A DNA stretch of 64,000 bases from Paenibacillus sp. Marseille-Q4541 (GTDB taxonomy: Bacteria; Bacillota; Bacilli; Paenibacillales; Paenibacillaceae). The notes below the pieces were generated by a model. It was not told the origin of the DNA. It was given only the letters and a program-made list of their open reading frames with translations, and searched no databases. The position numbers and the translations under genes are program-made. The stretch is taken from positions 186,001 through 250,000 of the forward strand of contig NZ_JAGXCY010000001.1 of the NCBI RefSeq assembly GCF_018310695.1. The letters run 5' to 3'. Of the stretch, positions 45,414 through 53,845 are shown piece after piece (the stretch's first letter is position 1; each line of letters begins with the position of its first letter).

Positions 45414-45534
45414 TATTTCATAATAACATATTTTAACCTGAAAGAAAACGAAATATTAAAAATAGGCTATAAACGAACCTTTTTACAAAGATTACCCATT
45501 ATGGAACATATTTAACCTCATTTGAAAAGTCATT

Positions 45535-45702
45535 AAAAAAGGCCGTCCTTAGACGGCCCTTCTACCCGTGGCGCTACTCAAGCTTATGATCCGTATCCCG
45601 CGCCTCCAGAAGTATTTATATAACTTAATTAAACACTTCTGGATCGGGTAAGGAATACGTTCAACATAGTACTAGATATGTTGACGCACCTCCTTTCCTG
45701 AT
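45535..45702 (-). ncRNA. Candidate structured small RNA, unassigned family
   Basis: On the minus strand a TATAAT (45714-45709) precedes a region dense in pairing. CAACATA/TATGTTG and the adjoining GCGT/ACGT form one hairpin. CCAGAAGT/ACTTCTGG is a second, CGTATTCC pairs with GGGATACG over a distance, GGCGC/GCGCC forms another, and the region ends in a terminator GGCCGTC/GACGGCC followed by TTTTTT at 45541-45535. A strong Shine-Dalgarno-like GGAAAGGAGG near the 5' end has no good reading frame after it. The spacing is compact, about 168 bases, and I could not match it to a known riboswitch or sRNA. The -35 is weak. It may stand alone or act upstream of the YodB-like gene. Confidence 0.6.
45541..45558 (-). 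terminator. Terminator closing the structured RNA
   Basis: GGCCGTC and GACGGCC pair around a CTAAG-type loop with TTTTTT after it on the minus strand. Confidence 0.85.
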
Positions 45703-45775
45703 AACTCCATTATAGCACGTTCCACTTCGTATAACTACTTGTTTTTGCTATAGAACATTTCATAAATCATCAAAA

Positions 45776-45801
45776 ATAGACTGCCAAATATGGCAGTCTA
45801 T
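45776..45801 (-). terminator. Terminator of the ThuA operon
   Basis: ATAGACTGCC pairs with GGCAGTCTAT, followed by TTTTTG on the minus strand. It stands just after the thuA-like gene. Confidence 0.8.
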
Positions 45802-45823
45802 TTTACTAATAAAGTTACAAGTG

Positions 45824-46552
45824 CTATACAAGAATATCTCCAAGCGGTCTTATCGGCTGGCTATTACCATATACAGGTTTGGTATGATGGATAGGGTAAG
45901 CCCATTTAATGGAGTTGCTAATTACCTTCATTACTTGTGGGTTATAGTAAGTTGGATGTGTTTCATGACCTGGACGGAAGTAGAAGATTTTTCCTTCCCC
46001 TCTTTTAAAGGTACATCCACTTCTAAATACTTCTCCACCAGCAAAATTACTCAAGAAAACAAGCTCATCTGGAGTTGGAATATCAAAAAACTCACCGTAC
46101 ATCTCTTCATGTTCCAAAATGATGTGACTCTCAATTCCTTCCGCGATCGGATGGCTTGGATTCACGCACCAAATAATTTCTTGCTCATTTGCTTCACGCC
46201 ACTTGAGATCACAAGAAGTACCCATCAGGGCTTTAAAAGGTTTGGAGAAATGACCGGAGTGAAGTACAACAAAGCCCATTCCATCCAGTACACGCTTCAC
46301 TACCTTGCTTACGATCTCGTCGCTAACTCTGTCATGTGCCATATGGCCCCACCAGATCAATACATCTGTTGTATTCAGAATGTCATCGGACAATCCATGT
46401 TCAGGTTGATCGAGCGTAGCGGTACGGATCGCATAACCTTCTCCAGCCAATCCATCCGCAATTACTTTGTGAATCCCTTCTGGATAAACTTCTCTAACCT
46501 CATCATGAATTTTCTCATGGACAAATTCATTCCAAATCGTGACGTTAATCAT
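45824..46552 (-). CDS. ThuA-like protein (trehalose utilisation family)
   Basis: This 242-residue protein has the class I glutamine amidotransferase-like ThuA fold: [11 protein letters not shown] opening, [26 protein letters not shown], then a C-terminal [13 protein letters not shown]. ThuA in rhizobia helps trehalose-related sugar catabolism, with an oxidation to a 3-keto intermediate. Here it stands last in a run of isomerase and Gfo/Idh/MocA genes, consistent with a keto-sugar route. Whether it hydrolyses or isomerises its substrate is unknown. GGGGG precedes the ATG. It ends in a terminator. Confidence 0.88.
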   Translation of the reverse strand: MINVTIWNEFVHEKIHDEVREVYPEGIHKVIADGLAGEGYAIRTATLDQPEHGLSDDILNTTDVLIWWGHMAHDRVSDEIVSKVVKRVLDGMGFVVLHSGHFSKPFKALMGTSCDLKWREANEQEIIWCVNPSHPIAEGIESHIILEHEEMYGEFFDIPTPDELVFLSNFAGGEVFRSGCTFKRGEGKIFYFRPGHETHPTYYNPQVMKVISNSIKWAYPIHHTKPVYGNSQPIRPLGDILV

Positions 46553-46573
46553 TTTTATTTCCCCCTAAAATGT

Positions 46574-47542
46574 TTACACCCACCACATATCGCCAAGAGG
46601 TTCTTCAATCAATACCTGCTTGAGATTGTGAACGGCTTTTGAAAAACCTTCCTCAACGGACATTAAGCCATCTTCATGCTCAATGCTTACAACGTAATCG
46701 TATCCTACAAGTCTCAGAGCACTGATGATATCTGCCCAAGTTTTCATGTCATGACCATATCCAACGGTACGGAACTGCCAAGCACGAGTTTGCATATTCG
46801 TATAATCCTGCATATCCGTTAGACCATACATATTTACGTTCACCGGATCTACCGTTGTATCTTTGGCATGGAAGTGGTGAATCGCACCTTCACGACCCAA
46901 AATTTTAACAGCTTCTACAGGATCAATACCTTGCCACCACATATGAGATGGGTCAAGGTTTGCACCAATAGCTTCCCCAGCTCGTTCACGTAAACGAAGC
47001 AGAGTTGCAGGTGTGTGAACTGAGAAACCACCATGAAGTTCAAGACCAACTTTCACGTTGTGATCGGAAGCAAATTTACCCTGTTCCGTCCAGTATGGTA
47101 TCAGTTTATTCTCCCATTGCCATTTCAATACTTCTTGGAAATCATTTGGCCAAGGTGCTACAGGCCAGTTCGGATATTTAGCATCCTCGTGATCACCTGG
47201 GAGACCTGAGAATGTATTCACGACAGGTACTTCGAGTTTTTCGGCAAGTTTTACCGTATTCACGAAATCATCATGGAATTTTTTTGCAATGTCTTTTTGA
47301 GGGTGAAGCGGATTACCGTGGCAACTTAATGCACTGATGATTAATCCCCGAGATTCCACTGCTTTTTTGAATTCTTTCAGTTTTGTCTCATTCTCCAGAA
47401 GTTCTACTGGTTTACAGTGTGAATCTCCTGGATGTCCGCCTGTTCCAATTTCAATGGCTCCGAGCCCTTGGGAAGCAATGTAGTCGAGTGCATCTTCAAA
47501 TTTTCTACCGCCGAATAATACGGCAAATACTCCTAATTTCAT
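46574..47542 (-). CDS. Sugar phosphate isomerase/epimerase family protein
   Basis: This 322-residue TIM-barrel enzyme belongs to the xylose isomerase-like AP2Ec superfamily. It has LGAIEIGTGGHPG, NTFSGLPGD, VGLELHGGF and NLDPSHMWWQGIDPVE, followed by HFHAKDTTV and SIEHED, which supply metal-binding Glu/Asp/His. Substrates in this family range from sugar phosphates to 3-keto-glycosides. It precedes the thuA-like gene by 21 bases and follows a Gfo/Idh/MocA gene after a structured 150-base gap. Reaction and substrate are inferred from family only. Confidence 0.88.
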   Translation of the reverse strand: MKLGVFAVLFGGRKFEDALDYIASQGLGAIEIGTGGHPGDSHCKPVELLENETKLKEFKKAVESRGLIISALSCHGNPLHPQKDIAKKFHDDFVNTVKLAEKLEVPVVNTFSGLPGDHEDAKYPNWPVAPWPNDFQEVLKWQWENKLIPYWTEQGKFASDHNVKVGLELHGGFSVHTPATLLRLRERAGEAIGANLDPSHMWWQGIDPVEAVKILGREGAIHHFHAKDTTVDPVNVNMYGLTDMQDYTNMQTRAWQFRTVGYGHDMKTWADIISALRLVGYDYVVSIEHEDGLMSVEEGFSKAVHNLKQVLIEEPLGDMWWV

Positions 47543-47584
47543 AACGAATTCCCTCCTGTATCCATATTAACTACGTTTCAAGCT

Positions 47585-47665
47585 GGGTATAGAAAGCCCT
47601 TCGCAGTTCTCGTAATTATCGTTAACTCACGATTTCTACCTTTGGGCTTCTATTCTCTATTACCC
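47585..47665 (-). repeat. Nested inverted repeats within the ThuA operon
   Basis: TATAGAAAGCCC (47588-47599) pairs with GGGCTTCTATT (47644-47654), and GGGTA/TACCC extends the outer stem. Inside, ATCGT/ACGAT forms a second hairpin (47618-47633). This leaves a hairpin-in-hairpin in the mRNA between the oxidoreductase and the isomerase. A U-run terminator is not present, so it may be an mRNA stability or processing element. Confidence 0.5.
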
Positions 47666-47693
47666 TCGTTGCTTGTTTCTATGATCATTGATA

Positions 47694-48776
47694 TTAGTCG
47701 AAGTACACCGCTTTACCTGTACGTGCAGATTCATAAATAGCTTCAAGAATTTGAGTAACTACGATAGCTTGTTCCGGTTTCACCAGTGGTTCTTTATCTT
47801 CAAGCACAGCTTCGATCCACATTCTAGCTTCACGATCGGCCTCTGTTTCGCTTTCTCCTGAGTAGAAAGCAACGCCCCCAGCGTTCAGGTCAATGTTTTG
47901 ATCATAAAGTCTGCTTAGTTTCTCACCGTTCAAACGAAGGCCATTTTTCATATCAGCTCCGCCTTCAGTACCTGCGAGAAGCGTTTGAGCTTCTCCTTGT
48001 TCTACAATATTCAGCGCCCAACTTGCTTCCACCTGAATCGTTGCACCGTTCTCCATCGTTACAAATCCAAACGCAGAATCTTCTACTTTAAACGCTTCCG
48101 TATCCCAAGGACCAAATGCGTTCGCTGCATTTTCACGATCACTAAGTTTGTGGAACACGGAACCCATAACACTTTTCGGTTTGTAATTGTCCATCAGCCA
48201 TAAAGTCAGGTCGAGTGCGTGTGTACCGATATCAATCAGTGGTCCCCCACCTTGTTTCTCTTCATCCAAGAATACACCCCAAGTTGGAACACCGCGGCGA
48301 CGAAGTGCAATCGCTTTACCGTAGTAAATATCCCCTAGATCTCCTTCTTCTATGAGCTGCTTCAGATACAGACTGTCGTTACGGAAACGGTTTTGATAAG
48401 CAATAGACAGTTTTTTACCAGTACGTTTTGCTGCTTCAACCATTTCACGAGCTTGTTCCGTTGTTTTAGCCATTGGCTTCTCACACATAACATGCTTACC
48501 GGCTTCAAGTGCAGCAACGGTGATAGGTGAATGAGAATCATTAGGGGTACATACGTGCACAACATCGATAGATCCATCTTTTAATAGTTCATGATAGTCC
48601 GTATATACTTTAGCGCCTTCTGCACCATACTTCGCAGCTGCTTCTTCTGCGCGAGACTGTTCAATGTCGCAGAATGCAACCATTTCTGCATTTTTTTGTT
48701 TGGATAGAGATGGCATATGTTTACCGTTTGCGATACCTCCGCAACCGATAATAGCTACTTTTACTGTTTTAGACAT
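47694..48776 (-). CDS. Gfo/Idh/MocA family oxidoreductase
   Basis: This 360-residue NAD(P)-dependent sugar oxidoreductase has the Rossmann motif VAIIGCGGIANGKHMPSL, the family's EKPMAKTTEQA and a C-terminal domain with GGGPLIDIGTHALDLTLWLM holding the catalytic Asp/His. In this superfamily such enzymes often oxidise a sugar at C3. The start overlaps the upstream isomerase by 8 bases, with GGAGG in the upstream gene. It belongs to the ThuA operon. Confidence 0.92.
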   Translation of the reverse strand: MSKTVKVAIIGCGGIANGKHMPSLSKQKNAEMVAFCDIEQSRAEEAAAKYGAEGAKVYTDYHELLKDGSIDVVHVCTPNDSHSPITVAALEAGKHVMCEKPMAKTTEQAREMVEAAKRTGKKLSIAYQNRFRNDSLYLKQLIEEGDLGDIYYGKAIALRRRGVPTWGVFLDEEKQGGGPLIDIGTHALDLTLWLMDNYKPKSVMGSVFHKLSDRENAANAFGPWDTEAFKVEDSAFGFVTMENGATIQVEASWALNIVEQGEAQTLLAGTEGGADMKNGLRLNGEKLSRLYDQNIDLNAGGVAFYSGESETEADREARMWIEAVLEDKEPLVKPEQAIVVTQILEAIYESARTGKAVYFD

Positions 48777-49539
48777 TTACTTTTCCTCCGTTTTTCACGT
48801 ATTCTTTGACCCAATTCAAGCTAGTTTCAATGCTCTGTAATGGAGGATTTGTACAAATGTCCTGTTCAACAACGATCCATTCCACTCCCGCTTTATCAGC
48901 TGCATCCCCAACTGCTGCCACATTCACTTCTCCTTGACCAAGCTCAACGGTCAACGGACTTCCATCTTCTTTACGTTTTACATCTTTCCAGTGAACAATC
49001 GGAAGGCGCCCAGCGTAAGCTGCGATATATTCAGCCGGATTATATCCTGCATAATGAATCCAACAAGTATCAAGTTCAGCCAGCAACTCTGTTTCAGGTA
49101 GCGTGTCGTACATCGTATCGAGTGCTGTTTTGCCGTTTATTTTCTCCGTAAGTTCGAAATCATGGTTATGATATAGAAGCACCATATCTTGTTGCTTCAG
49201 CTTATTACCAATCTCCTTAAGATTTGTGAAGATTGCATTCCAGTCACTCCGCTGCTCTTCAGACAGATAAGGAACGACAATATTGCGGTTACCGATTGCT
49301 TTGTGGTAAGCAACTACATTATCAAAATCGTTTACCAAGCTATCGTACTGTACATGAGTACCCACGACTTCAAGCCCAAGCTCATCAAGCAATGATTTGA
49401 CTTCTTCGGCAGAATATCCGTAAAAGTGATGGAATTCCACTCCTTGATATCCCAGTTCCGCTACTTTAGCCAAAGTGCCTTTGAAGTCTTGTTCCAATAA
49501 ATCGCGCAGTGTGTACATTTGAAGTCCGAGTTTTAACAT
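48769..49539 (-). CDS. Sugar phosphate isomerase/epimerase family protein
   Basis: This 256-residue AP2Ec-type TIM barrel contains GLQMYTLRDLLEQDF, GYQGVEFHHFYGYS and LLYHNHDFELTEK. LDTCWIHYAGYNPAEYI and HWKDVKRK follow and hold the metal-binding Glu/Asp/His. The substrate is unknown. It overlaps the following oxidoreductase gene by 8 bases, which suggests the two products act together. GAGG is 8 bases upstream. It is the second isomerase of the cluster and differs from that at 46574-47542 in size and motif detail. Confidence 0.9.
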   Translation of the reverse strand: MLKLGLQMYTLRDLLEQDFKGTLAKVAELGYQGVEFHHFYGYSAEEVKSLLDELGLEVVGTHVQYDSLVNDFDNVVAYHKAIGNRNIVVPYLSEEQRSDWNAIFTNLKEIGNKLKQQDMVLLYHNHDFELTEKINGKTALDTMYDTLPETELLAELDTCWIHYAGYNPAEYIAAYAGRLPIVHWKDVKRKEDGSPLTVELGQGEVNVAAVGDAADKAGVEWIVVEQDICTNPPLQSIETSLNWVKEYVKNGGKVNV

Positions 49540-49608
49540 AATGAGTCACCTCTTCTGATGGATTCGTTATTAAGACTGCTTAGAAACTATTTCGGATGTC
49601 TCTTCGGT

Positions 49609-50697
49609 TTATTCCGCTACTACCTGTTCAACTTTAGGGTCGTGTAAAGTACTTTCTAAAATCACATGTCTTCCTTCCAATGAGGAGCGTTCGAATGCAT
49701 GCATTGCTTCGAGAACATGATAACCGAGCTGTCCACTTGCCTCAGCAGGTGCCTGATTGCGAATGGCTTCCACCATTTGGTTTATACCTAAACCACGCTC
49801 ATTCTGTTCACTCGTGAATACAGGCTGTACGATTTCCCATTCTTCTGAACCATGCTTTCTTAGCTTTACATCTCCATTAAAGAAGTTAGGATCCGGAACC
49901 TGAAGTGTACCTGCCGTACCATGAATTTCGATCAGCGGCAAATTGGAGCCTGCGCGAATATCAAAGCTCGCAATCATCGTTCCAATTACCCCATTTTCAA
50001 AATCAATGGTTCCTGCCAGATGCGTCGGTGTCTGTACCTGAAGCTTCTGTCCTTGTTTTGGTCCAGAACCAATGACACGATCAGGGATTTGAATTCCTGT
50101 CGAAGCACTAATTCTTCGAATTGGCCCAAGGATTTTGACTAAGGCCGTTAAATAATACGGTCCCATATCAAGCATCGGTCCGCCACCGGAAGCATAAAAG
50201 AACTCTGGATCAGGATGCCATGATTCAGGCCCGTCGCCCATAAAAAATGCAGTAGCAGAAACGGGAGTCCCGATTAAACCACTAGCGATGGCATGAATCG
50301 AAGTTTGAATACCTGAACCCATAAATGTATCAGGTGAACATCCTACATAAAGTCCTTTTTCTTCCGCAAGTTCCAGTACCTTACGACCGTCTTCAAGCGA
50401 AACCGTAAATGGCTTTTCACCATAAACATGCTTTCCTGCTTGCAGAGCAGCAATATTGGTTAAGGCATGGCTGCCGGGTACCGTCAAATTTAAAATCAGT
50501 TCAATTTCTTCATTGTTCAGCATTTCGTCTACCGTGTAAACGTTTTCTATACTGAATTCAGTTGCCCTTGCCTCGGCGCGCTCCATAATCAGGTCAGCAA
50601 CCGCCACGACTTCAATCACAGGGCTTTTCTTCAGGTTGGTAAGATAAATACTGCTGATGTTACCACACCCGATAATGCCTGTTTTCATTTTTTTCAT
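49609..50697 (-). CDS. Gfo/Idh/MocA family oxidoreductase
   Basis: This oxidoreductase of about 362 residues has KTGIIGCGNISSIYL, EKPFTVSLEDGRK and a C-terminal GGGPMLDMGPYYLTALV. It is first of the ThuA-type operon, divergent from the AraC regulator at 50858, which is a plausible controller. The start is unclear: ATG at 50697 and 50688 lack ideal ribosome sites, and a GTG at 50703 has GAGGAG 11 bases away. The substrate is unknown, but it resembles glucose-fructose-oxidoreductase-like enzymes more than inositol dehydrogenase. Confidence 0.88.
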   Translation of the reverse strand: MKKMKTGIIGCGNISSIYLTNLKKSPVIEVVAVADLIMERAEARATEFSIENVYTVDEMLNNEEIELILNLTVPGSHALTNIAALQAGKHVYGEKPFTVSLEDGRKVLELAEEKGLYVGCSPDTFMGSGIQTSIHAIASGLIGTPVSATAFFMGDGPESWHPDPEFFYASGGGPMLDMGPYYLTALVKILGPIRRISASTGIQIPDRVIGSGPKQGQKLQVQTPTHLAGTIDFENGVIGTMIASFDIRAGSNLPLIEIHGTAGTLQVPDPNFFNGDVKLRKHGSEEWEIVQPVFTSEQNERGLGINQMVEAIRNQAPAEASGQLGYHVLEAMHAFERSSLEGRHVILESTLHDPKVEQVVAE

Positions 50698-50857
50698 TTC
50701 CACGAGTGGTGTCACTCCTCTGACGTATTGGTCTTTGGAAATATAACTCTTAAATCATGGTTCTATAGTATTCGATCTATTTTTAAATTAAAATGAAGTA
50801 TATGATAAAAACATGAACAATCTGGTCATAATTTTTTCGTCCAAGGAGATTTAACTT

Positions 50858-51679
50858 ATGTCAGTAGAACAAACCTGCCAGGTTCTTACAGCAGGCTTCT
50901 CATTTCATCGTAAACCTTACTATGTTTCACAGCCAGACGGAGTCAAAAACTATTTATTGCGGTTGCAAACAGATGGCCGTTGCCGTGCAAAAGTAGATGG
51001 TAAACTTACTTTTATCGAATCCGGAGATCTTCTTTTATATCATCCTACTGAGCCGTATGAACTGAAAATTGATAATGAAGAGAATAAGGTGGGGGATATC
51101 CTCGTAGAAAGCGGGGATTATCATATCTTTTTTAATGGACAATGGATCGATGATTGGTGGAATAAAAAAAAGCGACCAACACTGATCAAGGTGGAGTTAA
51201 CAGAAAGTTTACTTACTTTATTCCGTCAAATCGTTCTTGAACAGCGCCGGATCGCCAACCCATACCCAGAAATACCGAGTTACTACATGCGGATATTGTG
51301 TCTGGAGATCGATCGACTCCTATCGGAGCAACCTACTTCCACACAAAACGGTTATCTAGCCTTTCAGATAAAAAATTATATTGTGGAAAATGCCTCAACT
51401 CTTTTCAAACTAGAAGATGTCGCATCTAGTGTAGGTGTCAGTGTTTCCCGAGCCGTTCATTTGTTTAAGGAAGCATTTGATACCAGCATTATGCAGTATA
51501 CGATGGATGTCCGGCTTAACATGGCACGGGAACGTATTGTTTTTAGTCCCATGCCACTTGAACATATCGCTGAATCCTGCGGATTCAATAGCTATACTTA
51601 TTTTCACCGGGTATTTCGCTCGAAATATGGCATGGCACCTAGAGAATTTCGTTCCATTCACCGGGAACAGCTACTCTAA
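50858..51679 (+). CDS. AraC-family regulator with N-terminal cupin domain
   Basis: This 273-residue regulator has a cupin-like sensor domain (about 15-155, with GDLLLYHPTEPYELKI and GDYHIFFNGQWIDDWW) and a C-terminal AraC/XylS double helix-turn-helix (about 175-268; FKLEDVASSVGVSVSRAVHLF and FNSYTYFHRVFRSKYG). It is transcribed away from the Gfo/isomerase cluster and is the best candidate for its regulator. AAGGAG precedes the ATG by 11 bases. It runs into an unknown gene on the other strand, overlapping it by 4 bases. Confidence 0.9.
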   Translation: MSVEQTCQVLTAGFSFHRKPYYVSQPDGVKNYLLRLQTDGRCRAKVDGKLTFIESGDLLLYHPTEPYELKIDNEENKVGDILVESGDYHIFFNGQWIDDWWNKKKRPTLIKVELTESLLTLFRQIVLEQRRIANPYPEIPSYYMRILCLEIDRLLSEQPTSTQNGYLAFQIKNYIVENASTLFKLEDVASSVGVSVSRAVHLFKEAFDTSIMQYTMDVRLNMARERIVFSPMPLEHIAESCGFNSYTYFHRVFRSKYGMAPREFRSIHREQLL

Positions 51680-51987
51680 TTCGTCTGTTTGTTCTCACGA
51701 TTCGCGATAACCTCGGTCACAACGAACGCTAGATCTTCATTGCCATACAAAGACAAGACGCCGAGAAGCGTATCATCACCAATCTCCCCTGCTTCTTCCT
51801 TCGGAACAACGAGACTTAGCACATGCTGGAGTCTTTCATTATGTTTTTGATCGGGGTAAGCTTGCCGGTAAAGTTCTTCCGGGTCTTGTCCATTGTTTAC
51901 GCACCATTGGGCAAACACAAGAATCATCATATCCTCGTCTTGTCTGTAACTTTCAATAATTTGTTCTTCTCTTGTTTTATGATCCAT
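51676..51987 (-). CDS. Unknown small acidic protein
   Basis: This 103-residue acidic, helical protein (DHKTREEQIIESYRQDEDMM, then GQDPEELYRQAYPDQ) has no signal peptide and no motif I can name. The last 4 bases overlap the end of the AraC gene on the opposite strand. GGGGG is about 8 bases before the ATG, which supports real translation. It could be a cytoplasmic Paenibacillus-specific protein; its function is unknown. Confidence 0.7.
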   Translation of the reverse strand: MDHKTREEQIIESYRQDEDMMILVFAQWCVNNGQDPEELYRQAYPDQKHNERLQHVLSLVVPKEEAGEIGDDTLLGVLSLYGNEDLAFVVTEVIANRENKQTN

Positions 51988-52022
51988 AAAAATACCCCCT
52001 GTTTTACTTCTTTTATATGAAG

Positions 52023-52973
52023 TTATGTTTTAATAAGTAATTGTTCTGCCAGTTCATGACTTGCCAGCAAGTGAGCAGCATGCAATTCGCATAGCTCCTG
52101 ATCCTTATCGATATGATCCAGAAAATGCTCCACCGTCTGAACGAACCCTCTCCGTTTTACAATGGAATCCCAATTGCCGCAAGTAATAATAGTTTCCCCT
52201 CTACCGGGTTCCCATCTCTTCGCCGTTTCCATTTGTTCTACAATCGTAGTTCGGCCCTGTCCATGAAGTTCTACTCTTTCAAGATCAGCTCCAGCAAAAC
52301 GAATCGTGGAGATTGTACCAAACCCTTCGTTCTTTTCTCCAAACCGGATCTGTCCATGTCCTTGCAGCAGACTTCCACCTGGACTTGAGTGCAGCTGGTG
52401 TGAGACTAGTTCGTAATCTTCTCCGCTAAGCCAAAGCAACGTATCGATCATATGAATAAAGTCATCATAAACCGTGACACGAGCAGAATCAGTACTGAGC
52501 TTGCTTCGATGTTTGCTTAAGGAAATGTGCTCGATGGCTCCTTTTTCGGTAATCCATGACTTAGCATCTCTATAAAGTGGAGCAAATCTGCGATTAAAAC
52601 CTACTGCCAGTAGTATATTCATGGATTCTGCAAATGCAGCCATTTCAATCGATTCCTTCAGATCGTAGGATAACGGTTTGTCTACATAAACAGCAATTCC
52701 TTGCTCTATACAAGCCATAACTAATTCATGATGTGATTCAGTGGCACTATGTATAAACACAGCATCTATTTCCCAGCCAAGCAGTTCTTTTATGGAAGTC
52801 GTCCCTTTAGAAATTCGATAGAGTTGCATCACTTCCTCAACCTTGTTCATAGAACGATTCATTACACCTACGATTTCAACCCTTGGATGCACCGATAAAA
52901 TGGGCAAATACACTTTTCTTGCAATATCTCCAAGCCCGATTAATGCAACCCTGATTCGTTCTGATCTGTTCAT
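52023..52973 (-). CDS. Gfo/Idh/MocA family oxidoreductase
   Basis: This 316-residue oxidoreductase has RVALIGLGDIARKVYLPIL as its Rossmann start, DKPLSYDLKESIEMA, and YDDFIHMIDTLLWLSGED in the substrate domain. It is shorter than the other two members in the window and lies 35 bases after the unknown acidic protein gene. It is separated from the ThuA operon by the divergent AraC gene, so it may have a different sugar substrate or act in the same pathway. No near partner other than the acidic protein is visible. Confidence 0.9.
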   Translation of the reverse strand: MNRSERIRVALIGLGDIARKVYLPILSVHPRVEIVGVMNRSMNKVEEVMQLYRISKGTTSIKELLGWEIDAVFIHSATESHHELVMACIEQGIAVYVDKPLSYDLKESIEMAAFAESMNILLAVGFNRRFAPLYRDAKSWITEKGAIEHISLSKHRSKLSTDSARVTVYDDFIHMIDTLLWLSGEDYELVSHQLHSSPGGSLLQGHGQIRFGEKNEGFGTISTIRFAGADLERVELHGQGRTTIVEQMETAKRWEPGRGETIITCGNWDSIVKRRGFVQTVEHFLDHIDKDQELCELHAAHLLASHELAEQLLIKT

Positions 52974-53127
52974 ATTGTATCCCTCACTTCATACTTATTC
53001 CTCACCCTAGTGTATCAAGCAAGGAAAAAACAATCAAAAGAAATGACAGCAACATAATATCGGATTATCCATTCCCACCTGGTTAGACTATAATAGAAGT
53101 CATAATACCTGTGAGGAATGATTAGAT

Positions 53128-53754
53128 TTGAAAAAATGGCTTCTCTTTAGTTTGTTGTATATTCCTTTACTTGGGGTATTGTTTCTTTATCGTAATGAGA
53201 TCATGGACTGGTCACAAGATCATGCAACATATACAAATCTTACGATACTTACCACTGTCTTCGCTATTTTCCCTGTTCTGCCGTTTAAACTGATTATCGC
53301 TTTGCTTGGTTATGCATTTGGTGCAGTTATGGGTGGTGTTGTAAGCTGGCTCGGTACAATGATTTCCTCCATTATTATGTATGGAGTATTTCGATGGCTG
53401 CTAAGTAACACGGGCGACAGCTACATGAAACGGATTCCTGGAGTACAAGGACTCACCATCATGATGCAACAGCAAACGTTCAGCGCTGTACTTCTCGCTC
53501 GCATGATTCCGATTATCCCCCAAATGGTAGTCAATGTTTACGCTGGTACGGCAGCCCTCCCATTCTGGAGCTACATGCTTGCTTCAGGCATCGGTAGACT
53601 CCCTAGTATTGCCCTTTATGCTTATGCAGGTGAAAATGCCACAGATCATCCGCTGGCTACCCTCATCATTGCAATTATTTATATCATTCTTCTCGTACTC
53701 GCGTTTGTATCGTACCGAATCAGGTTAAAGCAAATACAAGAAGACAAAGTCTAA
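53128..53754 (+). CDS. TVP38/TMEM64-family membrane protein
   Basis: This 208-residue DedA/VTT-family membrane protein has five or six hydrophobic segments. The family motif region FPVLPFKLIIALLGYAFGAVMGGVVSWLGTM and R-x-x-P-x-x-P-x-x-x-x-N (LLARMIPIIPQMVVN) are present. The VTT family includes lipid scramblase- and transport-like proteins; the substrate here is unknown. The start is TTG at 53128, with GAGG about 10 bases upstream. It is a single gene between two unrelated units. Confidence 0.88.
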   Translation: MKKWLLFSLLYIPLLGVLFLYRNEIMDWSQDHATYTNLTILTTVFAIFPVLPFKLIIALLGYAFGAVMGGVVSWLGTMISSIIMYGVFRWLLSNTGDSYMKRIPGVQGLTIMMQQQTFSAVLLARMIPIIPQMVVNVYAGTAALPFWSYMLASGIGRLPSIALYAYAGENATDHPLATLIIAIIYIILLVLAFVSYRIRLKQIQEDKV

Positions 53755-53845
53755 CCAAGTTTGGTGTATGCTATAGGTTTGGGATATAATACTTCTACGA
53801 AACCTAAAGTATGATATTCTCATTTTGATTGGAGTGAAATATATT

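Noticed and set aside
45821-46642. Plus-strand frame of 273 residues opposite the ThuA gene
   Set aside because: It is antisense to a clearly conserved gene and has no ribosome site.
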